Shown: one piece after another, positions 16,276-24,344 of the stretch | How positions within the stretch are numbered: position 1 is the stretch's first letter | Layout: each line of letters opens with the position of its first letter | Assembly (NCBI GenBank): GCA_016926695.1 | Contig: JAFGOB010000120.1 | Span: 1-42,195 of the forward strand | Source: Dehalococcoidales bacterium | Lineage (GTDB): Bacteria > Chloroflexota > Dehalococcoidia > Dehalococcoidales > UBA3254 | Length of the DNA stretch: 42,195 bases | Direction of reading: 5' to 3' | Notes under the pieces: model-generated | The model's input: only the letters and a program-made list of their open reading frames with translations | The model's database searches: none | Told to the model about the DNA's origin: nothing | Translations under genes and position numbers: made by a program

Positions 16276-16467
16276 TTACTTGATCTCAGGTTTAGTCCAT
16301 CCGGATTGACCGGCGCTAACCGGCTTACTGTATTTACAATATTTACATGTCATCTGGTAACAATCGATTATCCAATAGTGAGCACCGCTGGGACTTTTCT
16401 CGCATTTCCATCTATCGGATGTGATATATTCCTTGTTGTCTGATGTTCTTACAGGCTTCTGCTCCAC
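16276..16467 (-). CDS. Small cysteine-containing (zinc-ribbon-like) protein
   Basis: 63 residues from GTG 16467, placed about 7 nt after GGGAGAGG. C22, C36, C41 and C44 in 'WKCEKSPSGAHYWIID' and 'MTCKYCKYSK' could bind one zinc ion. The 'C..SPSGAHYWII...CKYC' pattern looks like a conserved small protein rather than chance. No function can be assigned. Confidence 0.5.
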   Translation of the reverse strand: MEQKPVRTSDNKEYITSDRWKCEKSPSGAHYWIIDCYQMTCKYCKYSKPVSAGQSGWTKPEIK

Positions 16468-16822
16468 ACGCACACCTCTCCCAATATTTGTCTGTGCTCC
16501 TTTTTCGAAATAGCCCCCTGGTTATAATCTGAATATATCAGCCTTGAATCCAAATTCGGATGCGTTAAAGGACTTCCGAACCAGTGATAATTCAATATGG
16601 CTGTATTTTTAACTTTACACTCTTATTCGATAGTTTACAAATGGAGGTATAATATGTTCTCCCTGTTAGTACAACCGGGGTTGTCCTGGTGTTGCCTTGG
16701 TACACCATCGAATTGTCCATAACAAGCCTGAGATTGCGCGCTGTTTTGGTGAAAAAACTCAGGCTTGATCAGTATTGTTAAGTAGTGGATCAAGGATTGT
16801 ATTAGTAATTGCCTGGTGATCA
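16468..16822. other. Non-coding stretch with an inverted repeat
   Basis: No convincing gene. A 10-bp perfect inverted repeat lies at 16723-16732 and 16758-16767 with a 25-nt loop. A 22-codon open frame at 16654, behind GGAGGT, could be a chance or leader peptide. Read forward across the repeat, 'HNKPEIARCFGEKTQA' is open, but I do not recognise it. Confidence 0.4.
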
Positions 16823-16831
16823 TGCTATAAT
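16823..16831 (+). promoter_or_regulatory. Extended -10 promoter of the zinc-ribbon gene
   Basis: TGCTATAAT: a TG extension and a perfect TATAAT at 16826-16831, with no clear -35. Initiation near 16838 would leave a leader of about 105 nt, long enough for post-transcriptional control. Confidence 0.55.
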
Positions 16832-16942
16832 ATAGTTGTTGGTTTGGTTTTTGGTTATTACATACTTCGTAAACGATTTAGCTACAAAAGCGTTGGATGA
16901 CCCCGGATTGAACCAAGAAAGTATTAAGGAGGTCATTCAATA

Positions 16943-17239
16943 GTGACTTATTCAGAGAAATCCATCACCTGTTCCGATTGCGGAAAAACATTTCCCTTTA
17001 CTGTAGAAGAGCAAGAGTTTTTTGCATCAAAGGGTTATACCAATGAACCCAGGCGCTGCCCGGCTTGCCGTTCTAACCGAAGGGCCGAGCGTATGGGAAA
17101 TGACGGCGGTATGAGCCGTGGTCCTCGCCAAATGTATCCCGCGACCTGCGCACAATGTGGAAAACAGACCGAAATACCCTTCCAGCCTCGCGGAGATAGG
17201 CCGGTATACTGCCGGGAATGCTTCACCAAGTCCAGATAA
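16943..17239 (+). CDS. Two-zinc-ribbon protein
   Basis: 98 residues with two four-cysteine zinc ribbons: C10/C13 with C39/C42 and C69/C72 with C90/C93. The first ('TCSDCGKTFPFTVEEQEFFASKG') is the probable zinc-ribbon domain found in small bacterial proteins; the second ('CAQCGKQTEIPFQP...PVYCRECF') is the CxxC-type 'CAxCGxxTxVPFxP' ribbon. A glycine/arginine-rich linker joins them. GTG start about 10 nt after AAGGAGG. The position before bS21, a DEAD-box helicase and an RRM protein suggests a nucleic-acid or ribosome-associated role, probably in cold adaptation. This is inference. Confidence 0.85.
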   Translation: MTYSEKSITCSDCGKTFPFTVEEQEFFASKGYTNEPRRCPACRSNRRAERMGNDGGMSRGPRQMYPATCAQCGKQTEIPFQPRGDRPVYCRECFTKSR

Positions 17240-17260
17240 CACCCGTGAAATAAAATCTAG

Positions 17261-17290
17261 ATATGGGTCGGGAAAAATCCCGACCCATAT
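17261..17290 (+). promoter_or_regulatory. Perfect 13-bp hairpin between the zinc-ribbon and bS21 genes
   Basis: A 13-bp perfect stem (17261-17273 with 17278-17290) with an AAAA loop lies 21 nt after the zinc-ribbon stop and 22 nt before the bS21 start. No T-run follows, so it is more likely an RNA-stabilising, processing or attenuation element than a simple terminator. Confidence 0.6.
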
Positions 17291-17312
17291 AACTTAATGA
17301 AAGGTGTGTGTT

Positions 17313-17498
17313 ATGGCTTTAGATGTCTCTCTGCGTGATGGCGAAAGCCAGGATTCGCTGATACGCCGTTTTCAAAAAAAAATTCAGATGGAAGGTATAC
17401 TGCGGGAATTTAGATCTTCTCAAACTTTCCTTTCTAAACGTGATGCCTACATTCTTAAATCCAAAAGGTCCGCCAGGCGCAGGCACACAGGCAGGTAA
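17313..17498 (+). CDS. rpsU: Ribosomal protein bS21
   Basis: 61 residues from ATG 17313, 8 nt after AAAGG (an in-frame GTG lies at 17304). 'VSLRDGESQDSLIRRFQKKI', 'GILREFRSSQTFLSKRDAY' and the lysine/arginine-rich end match bS21, a small-subunit protein near the mRNA exit and anti-Shine-Dalgarno region. It is diverged from the E. coli sequence. bS21 genes often sit near cold-shock and RNA-remodelling genes, as here. Confidence 0.8.
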   Translation: MALDVSLRDGESQDSLIRRFQKKIQMEGILREFRSSQTFLSKRDAYILKSKRSARRRHTGR

Positions 17499-17525
17499 GA
17501 GAATAGACAAAGGTCGTTGAAGAAA

Positions 17526-19037
17526 ATGTTGAAGATATTACTGGTTTACCCTCAGTATCCGGATACCTTTTGGAGTTTTAAACATGCCTTGAAGTTCGTT
17601 TCCCTGAAAGCTGCTTTTCCTCCACTGGGGCTTTTGACAGTGGCTTCAATGCTACCCCCGGATTGGAAAAAGAAACTGGTGGATATGAACGTGAACGATC
17701 TAAAAGATGAGGATATCAAATGGGCAGACTATGTTTTTATCAGTGCGATGGTAGTACAAAAAAAATCTGCCAAGGAGGTTATCCAGCGCTGTAATAATCT
17801 GGGAATAAAGGTAGTGGCTGGCGGCCCCTTATTTACTACCGAACCCGAGGCTCTTGACGGCATAGAACATATGATTCTAAACGAGGCGGAAGCTACCCTG
17901 CCTCTTTTTTTGGCTGACCTTAATAGCGGTCAGCCCCGGAAGAAATACTCCTCGGAGTTGCATCCCCCGATTACCCAAACTCCATGTCCCATGTGGTCCT
18001 TGATTAAGATGAGTAAGTATTCTTCCATGAATCTCCAGTATTCGCGGGGGTGCCCCTTTAACTGTGAATTCTGCGATATCACATTTTTGGATGGAAATAT
18101 TCCCCGTACCAAGAACGTCCAGCAGGTACTGGTGGAGATGGATTCTCTTTATACAGCCGGCTGGCGCGGAGATGTGTTTTTTGTGGATGATAATTTTATT
18201 GGGAATAAGAAGAAATTAAAGGATGAAATTTTACCAGCCATGATCGATTGGATGCGGAAAAAGAAACATCCTTTTAATCTTTTTACTGAAGTCTCGGTGA
18301 ATTTGGCAGATGATAAAGAATTGATGCAATTGATGGAACAAGCCGGATTCAATAAGGTCTTTGTGGGCATAGAAACTCCCAATGAAGCCAGTCTATCCGA
18401 ATGTGATAAAAAACAGAATACGCAGCGGGATTTAATGGCTACGGTAAAAACCATGCAGAACCATGGTTTTGAAGTTATGGGCGGTTTTATCGTGGGTTTT
18501 GATAATGACACTCCGTCGATCTTTAAAACCCAGATCAACTTTATCCAGAAAAGTGGTATCGTTACAGCCATGGTAGGCCTTCTGAATGCTCCTCAAGGGA
18601 CCCGGTTGTATAACCGCTTAAAGAGGGAAAATCGCCTGCTGAAAGAAAGTACCGGCGATAATACGGACTTTTCTCTTAATTTTGTTCCCAGGATGAAACC
18701 GGAAACCCTGGTTAGCGGCTACAAGGAGATATTGAATACCATTTATTCTCCCAGGCATTATTATGAAAGGATAAGGACTCTACTCCAGGAATATAAACCC
18801 AAAACGAAGTCCTTCAGCTTACATTCTAAACGCTGGGATATTCAGGGATTTCTCAATTGTATGTGGTTTATGGGTATCCGGGAGAGAGGGCGACGACATT
18901 ACTGGAGACTGGTAGCAGATACGCTGTTCACCCGGCCCAAGTCATTTCCTCTGTTGATAGTACTTTCTATTTACGGATATCACTTCAGAAGAGTAATCAG
19001 AAAATATATCAATAGGCAGGATATAGCGATAGTATAG
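17526..19037 (+). CDS. B12-binding-domain radical SAM protein (DUF4070 type)
   Basis: 503 residues from ATG 17526 (a TTG at 17517 is possible). Residues ~5-135 form a cobalamin-binding-like Rossmann domain ('KILLVYPQYPDTFWSFKHAL', 'VVAGGPLF'). The radical SAM cluster motif is 'SRGCPFNCEFCDI' at about 174-186 (CxxxCxxC), followed by 'VFFVDDNFIGNKK' and 'VFVGIETPNE' of the TIM barrel. The C-terminal ~130 residues fit the DUF4070 extension of the class B methyltransferase-like group that includes hopanoid and bacteriochlorophyll methylases. The substrate is unknown; membrane lipids are one possibility. It follows bS21 by 27 bp, so is probably co-transcribed. Confidence 0.85.
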   Translation: MLKILLVYPQYPDTFWSFKHALKFVSLKAAFPPLGLLTVASMLPPDWKKKLVDMNVNDLKDEDIKWADYVFISAMVVQKKSAKEVIQRCNNLGIKVVAGGPLFTTEPEALDGIEHMILNEAEATLPLFLADLNSGQPRKKYSSELHPPITQTPCPMWSLIKMSKYSSMNLQYSRGCPFNCEFCDITFLDGNIPRTKNVQQVLVEMDSLYTAGWRGDVFFVDDNFIGNKKKLKDEILPAMIDWMRKKKHPFNLFTEVSVNLADDKELMQLMEQAGFNKVFVGIETPNEASLSECDKKQNTQRDLMATVKTMQNHGFEVMGGFIVGFDNDTPSIFKTQINFIQKSGIVTAMVGLLNAPQGTRLYNRLKRENRLLKESTGDNTDFSLNFVPRMKPETLVSGYKEILNTIYSPRHYYERIRTLLQEYKPKTKSFSLHSKRWDIQGFLNCMWFMGIRERGRRHYWRLVADTLFTRPKSFPLLIVLSIYGYHFRRVIRKYINRQDIAIV

Positions 19038-19083
19038 CCTGATAAAAACCTGTATCGGTTTGTATCCCAAATAATTCCTGAAA

Positions 19084-19111
19084 GGACAGACTGCTTCAAA
19101 GTAGTCTGTCC
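19084..19111 (+). terminator. Hairpin between the radical SAM and DEAD-box genes
   Basis: A 13-bp stem with one G-U pair (19084-19096 with 19099-19111), 46 nt after the radical SAM stop. No long T-run follows, so it may be a weak terminator or part of the helicase-gene leader. An AT-rich stretch follows. Confidence 0.45.
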
Positions 19112-19174
19112 AGTTTCACCCAAATATTAAAAATATTAATATTCACACAAATGAATAATAAACCAAGGAGTTTA

Positions 19175-20425
19175 ATGAATTTCGAATCTTTCAATCTCAA
19201 TACCAAAGTAATGTCCGGTGTCCGGGCCCAGGGGTATACTAGCCCTACACCGATTCAATCTGAATCTATTCCGGCAATTATGCAGGGACGGGATGTTATA
19301 GGGCTGGCCCAAACCGGTACCGGTAAGACTGCGGCCTTTGTACTGCCAGTACTGCATCGGTTAATTTCCGGTGCGCGAGGGCAGGTAAGAGCCTTGATTA
19401 TATCGCCTACCCGTGAACTGGCGGAACAGACCTGTGAAAATATCAACGTGTCAGCCCGTTATACCAGACTGCGTTGTATTTCAATCTACGGCGGAGTCGG
19501 TATGGAGCAGCAGAACCGGGCTTTACGACGGGGAGTAGAGATAATAGTTGCCTGCCCCGGCCGGTTGCTGGACCATTTAATGAGAGGGACCGTTGATTTG
19601 TCTCAGATTGAAGTCCTGATTATCGATGAAGCCGACCGGATGTTTGATATGGGTTTCCTGCCCGATATCCGTAATATTGTCAAATGTCTCACCCGGCCTC
19701 ATCAAACGCTGCTCTTTTCAGCTACCATGCCGGAAGATATCCACCGGCTGGTACAGGAGGTACTGCATGACCCGTTAACCATCAAAATAGGGCATTCCGT
19801 TCCGGTAGAGAGCGTATTCCATGCCCTGTTTCCAGTCCGACCGCACCTGAAAACGGAATTATTGAAAGAGATCTTACGATCTACAAAAACTAATTCTGTA
19901 GTCGTATTTACACGTACCAGGCACCGGGTCGAACGTGTGGCTGAGCAGCTTTCCAGATCCGGCTACAAGGTAGCTTCCCTGCAAGGTGATATGATGCAGA
20001 ATAAGCGTCAGGCAGCCCTGGACGGTTTTCGTGACGGTTCTTCGAAAATTTTGGTAGCCACAGATATCGCAGCCCGGGGATTGGATATCCTGAGCATATC
20101 GCATGTCATTAATTACGATATGCCGGATACCGCTGACGCCTATACCCACCGAATCGGTCGCACAGGACGTATTAACAATAGCGGGGAAGCCTTTACCCTG
20201 GTAACCGAAGAAGATAAGGTCATGATTAAAGAGTTGGAGCGTATTTTTAAAAAGCCAATCGAAACCCGCAGGATACCCGGCTTTAATTATACCGCCAAAG
20301 CTCCTGAATCAATCCAAAACCGTCCGTTCCACACGGAGATGAAAGGGATTTCTCATCCCGCATGTCAGGAAAGGATAATACGCCGGGAAAGACCGAATAG
20401 AAGAGAGCGAGTTGGATCAAGGTAA
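19175..20425 (+). CDS. DEAD-box ATP-dependent RNA helicase
   Basis: 416 residues from ATG 19175, chosen because AAGGAG lies just before it and family proteins begin 'FESFNL'; an in-frame ATG at 19151 has no such site. All family motifs are present: Q motif 'GYTSPTPIQ', I 'AQTGTGKT', Ia 'PTRELAEQ', II 'DEAD', III 'SAT', V 'ATDIAARGLDI', VI 'HRIGRTGR'. After the two RecA domains only a short basic tail remains ('RRERPNRRERV'). It unwinds RNA duplexes, probably for ribosome assembly or mRNA unfolding in the cold (RhlE/CshA-like). The RRM gene follows after 36 bp. Confidence 0.95.
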   Translation: MNFESFNLNTKVMSGVRAQGYTSPTPIQSESIPAIMQGRDVIGLAQTGTGKTAAFVLPVLHRLISGARGQVRALIISPTRELAEQTCENINVSARYTRLRCISIYGGVGMEQQNRALRRGVEIIVACPGRLLDHLMRGTVDLSQIEVLIIDEADRMFDMGFLPDIRNIVKCLTRPHQTLLFSATMPEDIHRLVQEVLHDPLTIKIGHSVPVESVFHALFPVRPHLKTELLKEILRSTKTNSVVVFTRTRHRVERVAEQLSRSGYKVASLQGDMMQNKRQAALDGFRDGSSKILVATDIAARGLDILSISHVINYDMPDTADAYTHRIGRTGRINNSGEAFTLVTEEDKVMIKELERIFKKPIETRRIPGFNYTAKAPESIQNRPFHTEMKGISHPACQERIIRRERPNRRERVGSR

Positions 20426-20461
20426 GTTGAGAGCGAATCCCAAATTAGAGGAGTAAAGATC

Positions 20462-20815
20462 ATGAAAATTTACGTGGGAAATCTTTCCTATCAGGTAACC
20501 GAAGAGGAACTGCGGCAGGAATTCGAAGCTTATGGGGCAGTAACCTCGGCGAGTATTGTAATTGATAAATACGATAATCGTCCCAGAGGGTTTGCTTTTG
20601 TGGAAATGCCCACTAAAGCTGAAGCTGAAGCAGCTATCACCGGACTTAACGGCAAAGTGCTGCAGGATAAGTCATTGATGGTTAATGAAGCCCGTCCTAA
20701 ATCCGATTCCAGGGGGCCCTCTGGTAATCGGGGTTCTTTTAATAATAGAGGAGGACACTCCGGCGGCAGACAGAGTGGAGGATTTGGCGGGCGAGGAAGA
20801 TCGAACAGGTATTAA
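20462..20815 (+). CDS. RRM RNA-binding protein with glycine/arginine-rich tail
   Basis: 117 residues. One RNA recognition motif covers 1-80, with RNP2 'IYVGNL' (3-8) and RNP1 'RGFAFVEM'. The tail (85-117) is rich in Gly, Arg, Ser and Asn (RGG-like). Small single-RRM proteins of this kind occur in cyanobacteria, Chloroflexi and others and are often cold-induced, acting as RNA chaperones. GAGGAG lies 8 nt before the ATG. It is co-oriented with and next to the helicase, a common pairing. Confidence 0.93.
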   Translation: MKIYVGNLSYQVTEEELRQEFEAYGAVTSASIVIDKYDNRPRGFAFVEMPTKAEAEAAITGLNGKVLQDKSLMVNEARPKSDSRGPSGNRGSFNNRGGHSGGRQSGGFGGRGRSNRY

Positions 20816-20831
20816 TCCCTGAAGGATTAAT
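20811..20831 (+). terminator. Small hairpin at the end of the RRM gene
   Basis: An 8-bp stem (20811-20818 with 20824-20831) overlaps the TAA stop. There is no T-run, so termination activity is uncertain. The genes to the right converge on this point. Confidence 0.35.
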
Positions 20832-20994
20832 GGCAGAAAATATTCTCCTGACATCCAGCCTCTGCCCGGTAAAGAGTTTTTCGGAATTGCCGGAAAAGGT
20901 CAGGAGGTCCATTCAAGTAGCTCTGAACCCTCTTGATCCCGGTGAAAAAGGCATTAAACCTGCCGGGAAACTGATAATCCTGTGATACCGGCGT

Positions 20995-22398
20995 TCAGGC
21001 TTTTTGGGCTTTGAGTATATGTGCGAATGTCTCTACCCTGGTCCTCAGGGAGGCAGCGCCGTAAATCCTGTTATCAGCCAGGTCGAACTCGAGGTCAAGG
21101 GCAGGCAGTCCGGTCTTTTCCTCCAGATATTTTTTGGTAACGCAAGAGAATAATGAGACCGGACGGCAGTGATAGAGATAATTTATAATGAAACCATCCA
21201 GTTTCATTATCTGGGCACTGGTCCCGAGACGCTTGACTGCCGCGTCGGTGCCATGATATCCTCCCTTTGACATCTGGTCGTAAGCCAGCATATCGGCAGG
21301 TGCCGTATAGTTTGGTTGGCGGGGTCCGGGTCCTGTTTCCATCTTTGCCCCTCCCGCCAGTATAACTGTCAGGGGTACGGCCAGTCCGCAGCTTTCTATA
21401 AGACGTGTTACGGTGGGGTCCGCAGCGTGACCTTGCAGGATCATGACCCTGGGAGCCCCCTTTTCCGTCACACCCTTTCCTGCTTTTACCCTTTCCCTTA
21501 GCTCATCGACCAGGATTTCCATGGCCTTGATGCCCTGTTCTATTCCCCGGCCCGTCGAGGAACCCGTAAGCGGTTCCAGTAACTCAAGCTCAACCACACT
21601 TACCGGTACCGGGTCGGCTTTCATCAGTTCGAGCAGATCCGATAAATTTTTAACGAAGGCCTTACCGCTCTCCCGGGACTTTTCCCAAGCAGCGGGGGTG
21701 ATCTTTATACCCAGGACTTCTTCAGCCATTTCGAGGGCCTGATTTATCTGGGCGCCCAGATAATCAACCCTCTCCGGAAGGAAATTGGGGTATTCTCCCC
21801 ATTTTGAGTCCATAACGCCGTCAATATAGGCTATGGGTACTCCGAATTTAGCCGCTACATAGTCATCGGCTTTGGAGCCCATATCACAAAAGTAACTGGA
21901 GGCCAAAGCCAGGTCAGGGACGGGTATGATCCCTTTCGCCAGTGCGCCCACTTTGACCTGCCATAACGAGCACAAAGCATGTCCCGGAGGCAGTCCGTTG
22001 GCTTCACCCGCCTCTACCAGAGGGGTAACCCTGTTGAAAATCTGACCCAGGGTATGACATAGAATCATATCCGGAGCGCAGACATTGATATTATCCGCAG
22101 AAGCGCTTATCACCAGGCCCGGACCCTGTATGGCGGGAAATCCGAAGTAGATGATTTTCTTCCCTTCATCCCTGGCCAGTACCAGGTCTATCAGCTCTTT
22201 CAGCCATGCCCCCAGAAGCATTCTTACGCCTTTCAGGGAAACATCATGGTTTTGCCTTACCCAGTTTACGGCCGTGGCTGTTTCCACGGTCCCGATTCCC
22301 AACCTGGTAAAACATTTCTCGATCCGGGGTCTCTCTTCTTTTATTTCTTCTATTTCAAAGCCGCAAAGCTTGAGAAGCTCATCGTAATATTCTGACAT
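20995..22398 (-). CDS. 2-hydroxyacyl-CoA dehydratase-family subunit (larger)
   Basis: 467 residues. Family blocks are 'GKKIIYFGFPAIQGPG', 'MILCHTLGQIFNRV', 'SSYFCDMGSKADDY', 'LDGFIINYLYHCRPVSLFSC' and the 'LRTRVETFAHIL' ending. It is one of two subunits translated together: its ATG follows the upstream gene's stop by 3 bp, with GGAG 7 nt before it. These enzymes use a low-potential electron to remove water from 2-hydroxyacyl-CoA or, in benzoyl-CoA reductase, to reduce a ring. No acyl-CoA ligase, CoA-transferase or activator gene adjoins. The cysteine pattern differs from the single-subunit gene at 7585, so it is not a simple duplicate. Confidence 0.85.
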   Translation of the reverse strand: MSEYYDELLKLCGFEIEEIKEERPRIEKCFTRLGIGTVETATAVNWVRQNHDVSLKGVRMLLGAWLKELIDLVLARDEGKKIIYFGFPAIQGPGLVISASADNINVCAPDMILCHTLGQIFNRVTPLVEAGEANGLPPGHALCSLWQVKVGALAKGIIPVPDLALASSYFCDMGSKADDYVAAKFGVPIAYIDGVMDSKWGEYPNFLPERVDYLGAQINQALEMAEEVLGIKITPAAWEKSRESGKAFVKNLSDLLELMKADPVPVSVVELELLEPLTGSSTGRGIEQGIKAMEILVDELRERVKAGKGVTEKGAPRVMILQGHAADPTVTRLIESCGLAVPLTVILAGGAKMETGPGPRQPNYTAPADMLAYDQMSKGGYHGTDAAVKRLGTSAQIMKLDGFIINYLYHCRPVSLFSCVTKKYLEEKTGLPALDLEFDLADNRIYGAASLRTRVETFAHILKAQKA

Positions 22399-22401
22399 GA
22401 T

Positions 22402-23544
22402 TCATCTCCTCAATATATCGATAAATGTATCGATACGAGTTTTGAGAGGGCCGTTTTCCGTCGCATCGTATTCGGATTCCAGCGTGAGCATATTCAGTCC
22501 GGTCTCTTTTCTCAGTATTTCGGGGAAGAAATAGGACTCTACTTTATAGGATTCCCGGTAAAGAAGCTGGTACCAGACCAGTCCGTCCACTTTGTAATCC
22601 CTGGATAACTCTATCAGGAAATTAAGGCGCTCGGTCCCGGGTCGGAACCAGCCGGGACACACCCGGTCCATAAAATACGATTCGGCCAGATTGGCTATGA
22701 GGTCCCCTTCAAGACTCACGTTGTTCCAATATGGGCGAATCCCTTCAGCAAATTCCTCAACCGCCACTATACCCCCGGCGGCCTGGATAATATCCATGAC
22801 CTTTGAGTCCCCTTCAGCGAGGGTTGACCCGGTTAATAGAATCCTGGGGGCTTCTTCAGGCGGAAGGGCGCCGTTTTTCACTTCCTCGATGAATGATTGG
22901 AGAATTTCCACCATCACTTTTTTATCGGCCAGCAGTGAGCCGTGATTAAGGTAAACGAAGTCCTTTGCGGAAATATAAACATTTTTTGATTTTCTCATCA
23001 GGCTGATTTCCCTGAAAAGCTCACGCTCCCGGTTGCACAAAGAAACGGATTCTTTCAACCTCGATTTGGTGATTTCCACCCCGGTGAAATCCTCAAGTTT
23101 TTGCTTAAGCCTGGTTATGCCTTTGAGATAGTAGCTGATGGCAAACCTGTCCTTGACGTGGGGGACGCCAAAGACAAATGATTCAATCCCGGAAGTGTAA
23201 TAGCCCAGGGTATTTGAAAAAGCCCGGACATGATTATCCGTTACGGGTACCACAATAATATCGGCAATATTATAATAAGGATCCTTACCGGAGGTAAGAT
23301 AACCTATCTGGCTACGCCAGAAGGGGTCTATCCACCGGCAGATATAAGCCCCTGCATCGCTTAATGTTTTACTATCTCCCGCCCGGTTAAAACAGAGCGG
23401 AATGGCATTGCAGGCTAATGCGATTTCTTCCGGGAAGTAGCCTCCGGCGGGATATCCGATTATCTTTTGTCCCCGCCCCCTGGCTTTACTGATATCATCG
23501 AGGCGGGTCTTTAGATGCTGTTCAAGCCTTTCCAGAGCTTTCAA
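22402..23544 (-). CDS. 2-hydroxyacyl-CoA dehydratase-family subunit (smaller)
   Basis: 380 residues from TTG 23544, placed 6 nt after GGAAGGAG (a TTG at 23550 is too close to it). It starts 'KIIGYPAGGYFPEEIALACNAIP', the family's opening block, but the usual cysteine before the PEE motif is absent. Other cysteines lie in 'AGAYICRWIDPF' and 'DRVCPGWF'. The ending 'LKTRIDTFIDILRR' is typical. It is the first gene of a two-gene operon and forms the presumed heterodimer with the 467-residue subunit. A missing ligand cysteine suggests that one subunit carries a modified cluster or none. Confidence 0.85.
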   Translation of the reverse strand: MKALERLEQHLKTRLDDISKARGRGQKIIGYPAGGYFPEEIALACNAIPLCFNRAGDSKTLSDAGAYICRWIDPFWRSQIGYLTSGKDPYYNIADIIVVPVTDNHVRAFSNTLGYYTSGIESFVFGVPHVKDRFAISYYLKGITRLKQKLEDFTGVEITKSRLKESVSLCNRERELFREISLMRKSKNVYISAKDFVYLNHGSLLADKKVMVEILQSFIEEVKNGALPPEEAPRILLTGSTLAEGDSKVMDIIQAAGGIVAVEEFAEGIRPYWNNVSLEGDLIANLAESYFMDRVCPGWFRPGTERLNFLIELSRDYKVDGLVWYQLLYRESYKVESYFFPEILRKETGLNMLTLESEYDATENGPLKTRIDTFIDILRR

Positions 23545-23651
23545 TTGCAACTCCTTCCGGTAATGCGTTTGGAATACATCACCGTTGTATATCTATAAAC
23601 CTGAGCCGGGAATCAGTATGTTTTAAGCCAGTCTTAATTATAACTTAAATT

Positions 23652-24145
23652 TCATATTCCTTCAGCCCCCTTTTTTATGGGTATCCCTATTTTTTCTTCA
23701 GAATCCGGGTCTTCATTCTTATATTTACTCCCCATGAGAGCAAAATGAGGTCTGTTGTCCAGTATAATATCGCCATTTTGAGGCACCCAGGTCCCGAAAA
23801 TATACTGATATGTTTGGGGTACTACGCTGAAGGGCCTTGGTGCAGAAAGACTGAATAAAGTCCGCCTGGTAAAATCATGGTCTCCATTTCATCAGGGACG
23901 GAATCAAAGTCCTTTACTTCAACAGCCGCCCACTTTTCGAATTGAATTTCAGTGTCGAATTTGCCGAAGAAACCGTCAGGGTAAATTTCAACCGAATACA
24001 ATTCAGAACCCGTTTTATTCTTTATCTCTTTTAGTCCCGGCATGAAACTATGCCATAAATCAAACGTTTTATTATCGGAATAACTCATTTTAGTCCGTTT
24101 CCCAATTAATTTCTTCTCTTTTAGTGTTTCGATTCTCGATTGCAT
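23652..24145 (-). pseudogene. GyrI-like small-molecule-binding protein, frameshifted
   Basis: From ATG 24145 (GAAGG 8 nt before), the frame encodes 'MQSRIETLKEKKLIGKR' and 'FDLWHSFMPGLKEI', ending in a TAG at 23822-23824. The -1 frame then continues directly as 'VVPQTYQYIFGTWVPQNG', 'RPHFALMGSKY' and 'EEKIGIPIKKG' to a stop at 23652. Joined, the ~164 residues match a complete GyrI-like / AraC effector-binding domain. The break is a single missing base near 23824: either a true mutation or a sequence error. Such domains bind hydrophobic ligands and act as sensors or hydrolases. Confidence 0.75.
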
Positions 24146-24344
24146 ATTCAGGTCCTTCGTCAATGGCTGATCTATAAAACTTATACTAAAACATTCTGTG
24201 TCCCGTCAAATTGAAACATATTTGGACCAGCAACGTCCTGGAGCGGGAACCCGTCAGTCTGGAGTTCTTGAGGGGGTACCGGTTGGCTAAGAGTTGGGGA
24301 AAGGATTGAATTATATAACGATTAGAGTTAGGATACGGTCAGAG

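Noticed and set aside
16635..16823. 62-codon minus-strand open frame
   Set aside because: No ribosome binding site and no recognisable sequence; the region holds an inverted repeat.
22402..23544. Benzoyl-CoA reductase as a firm call for the dehydratase pair
   Set aside because: No bcrA/bcrD-like two-subunit ATPase, ferredoxin or ring-cleavage genes are adjacent; family membership alone does not decide the substrate.
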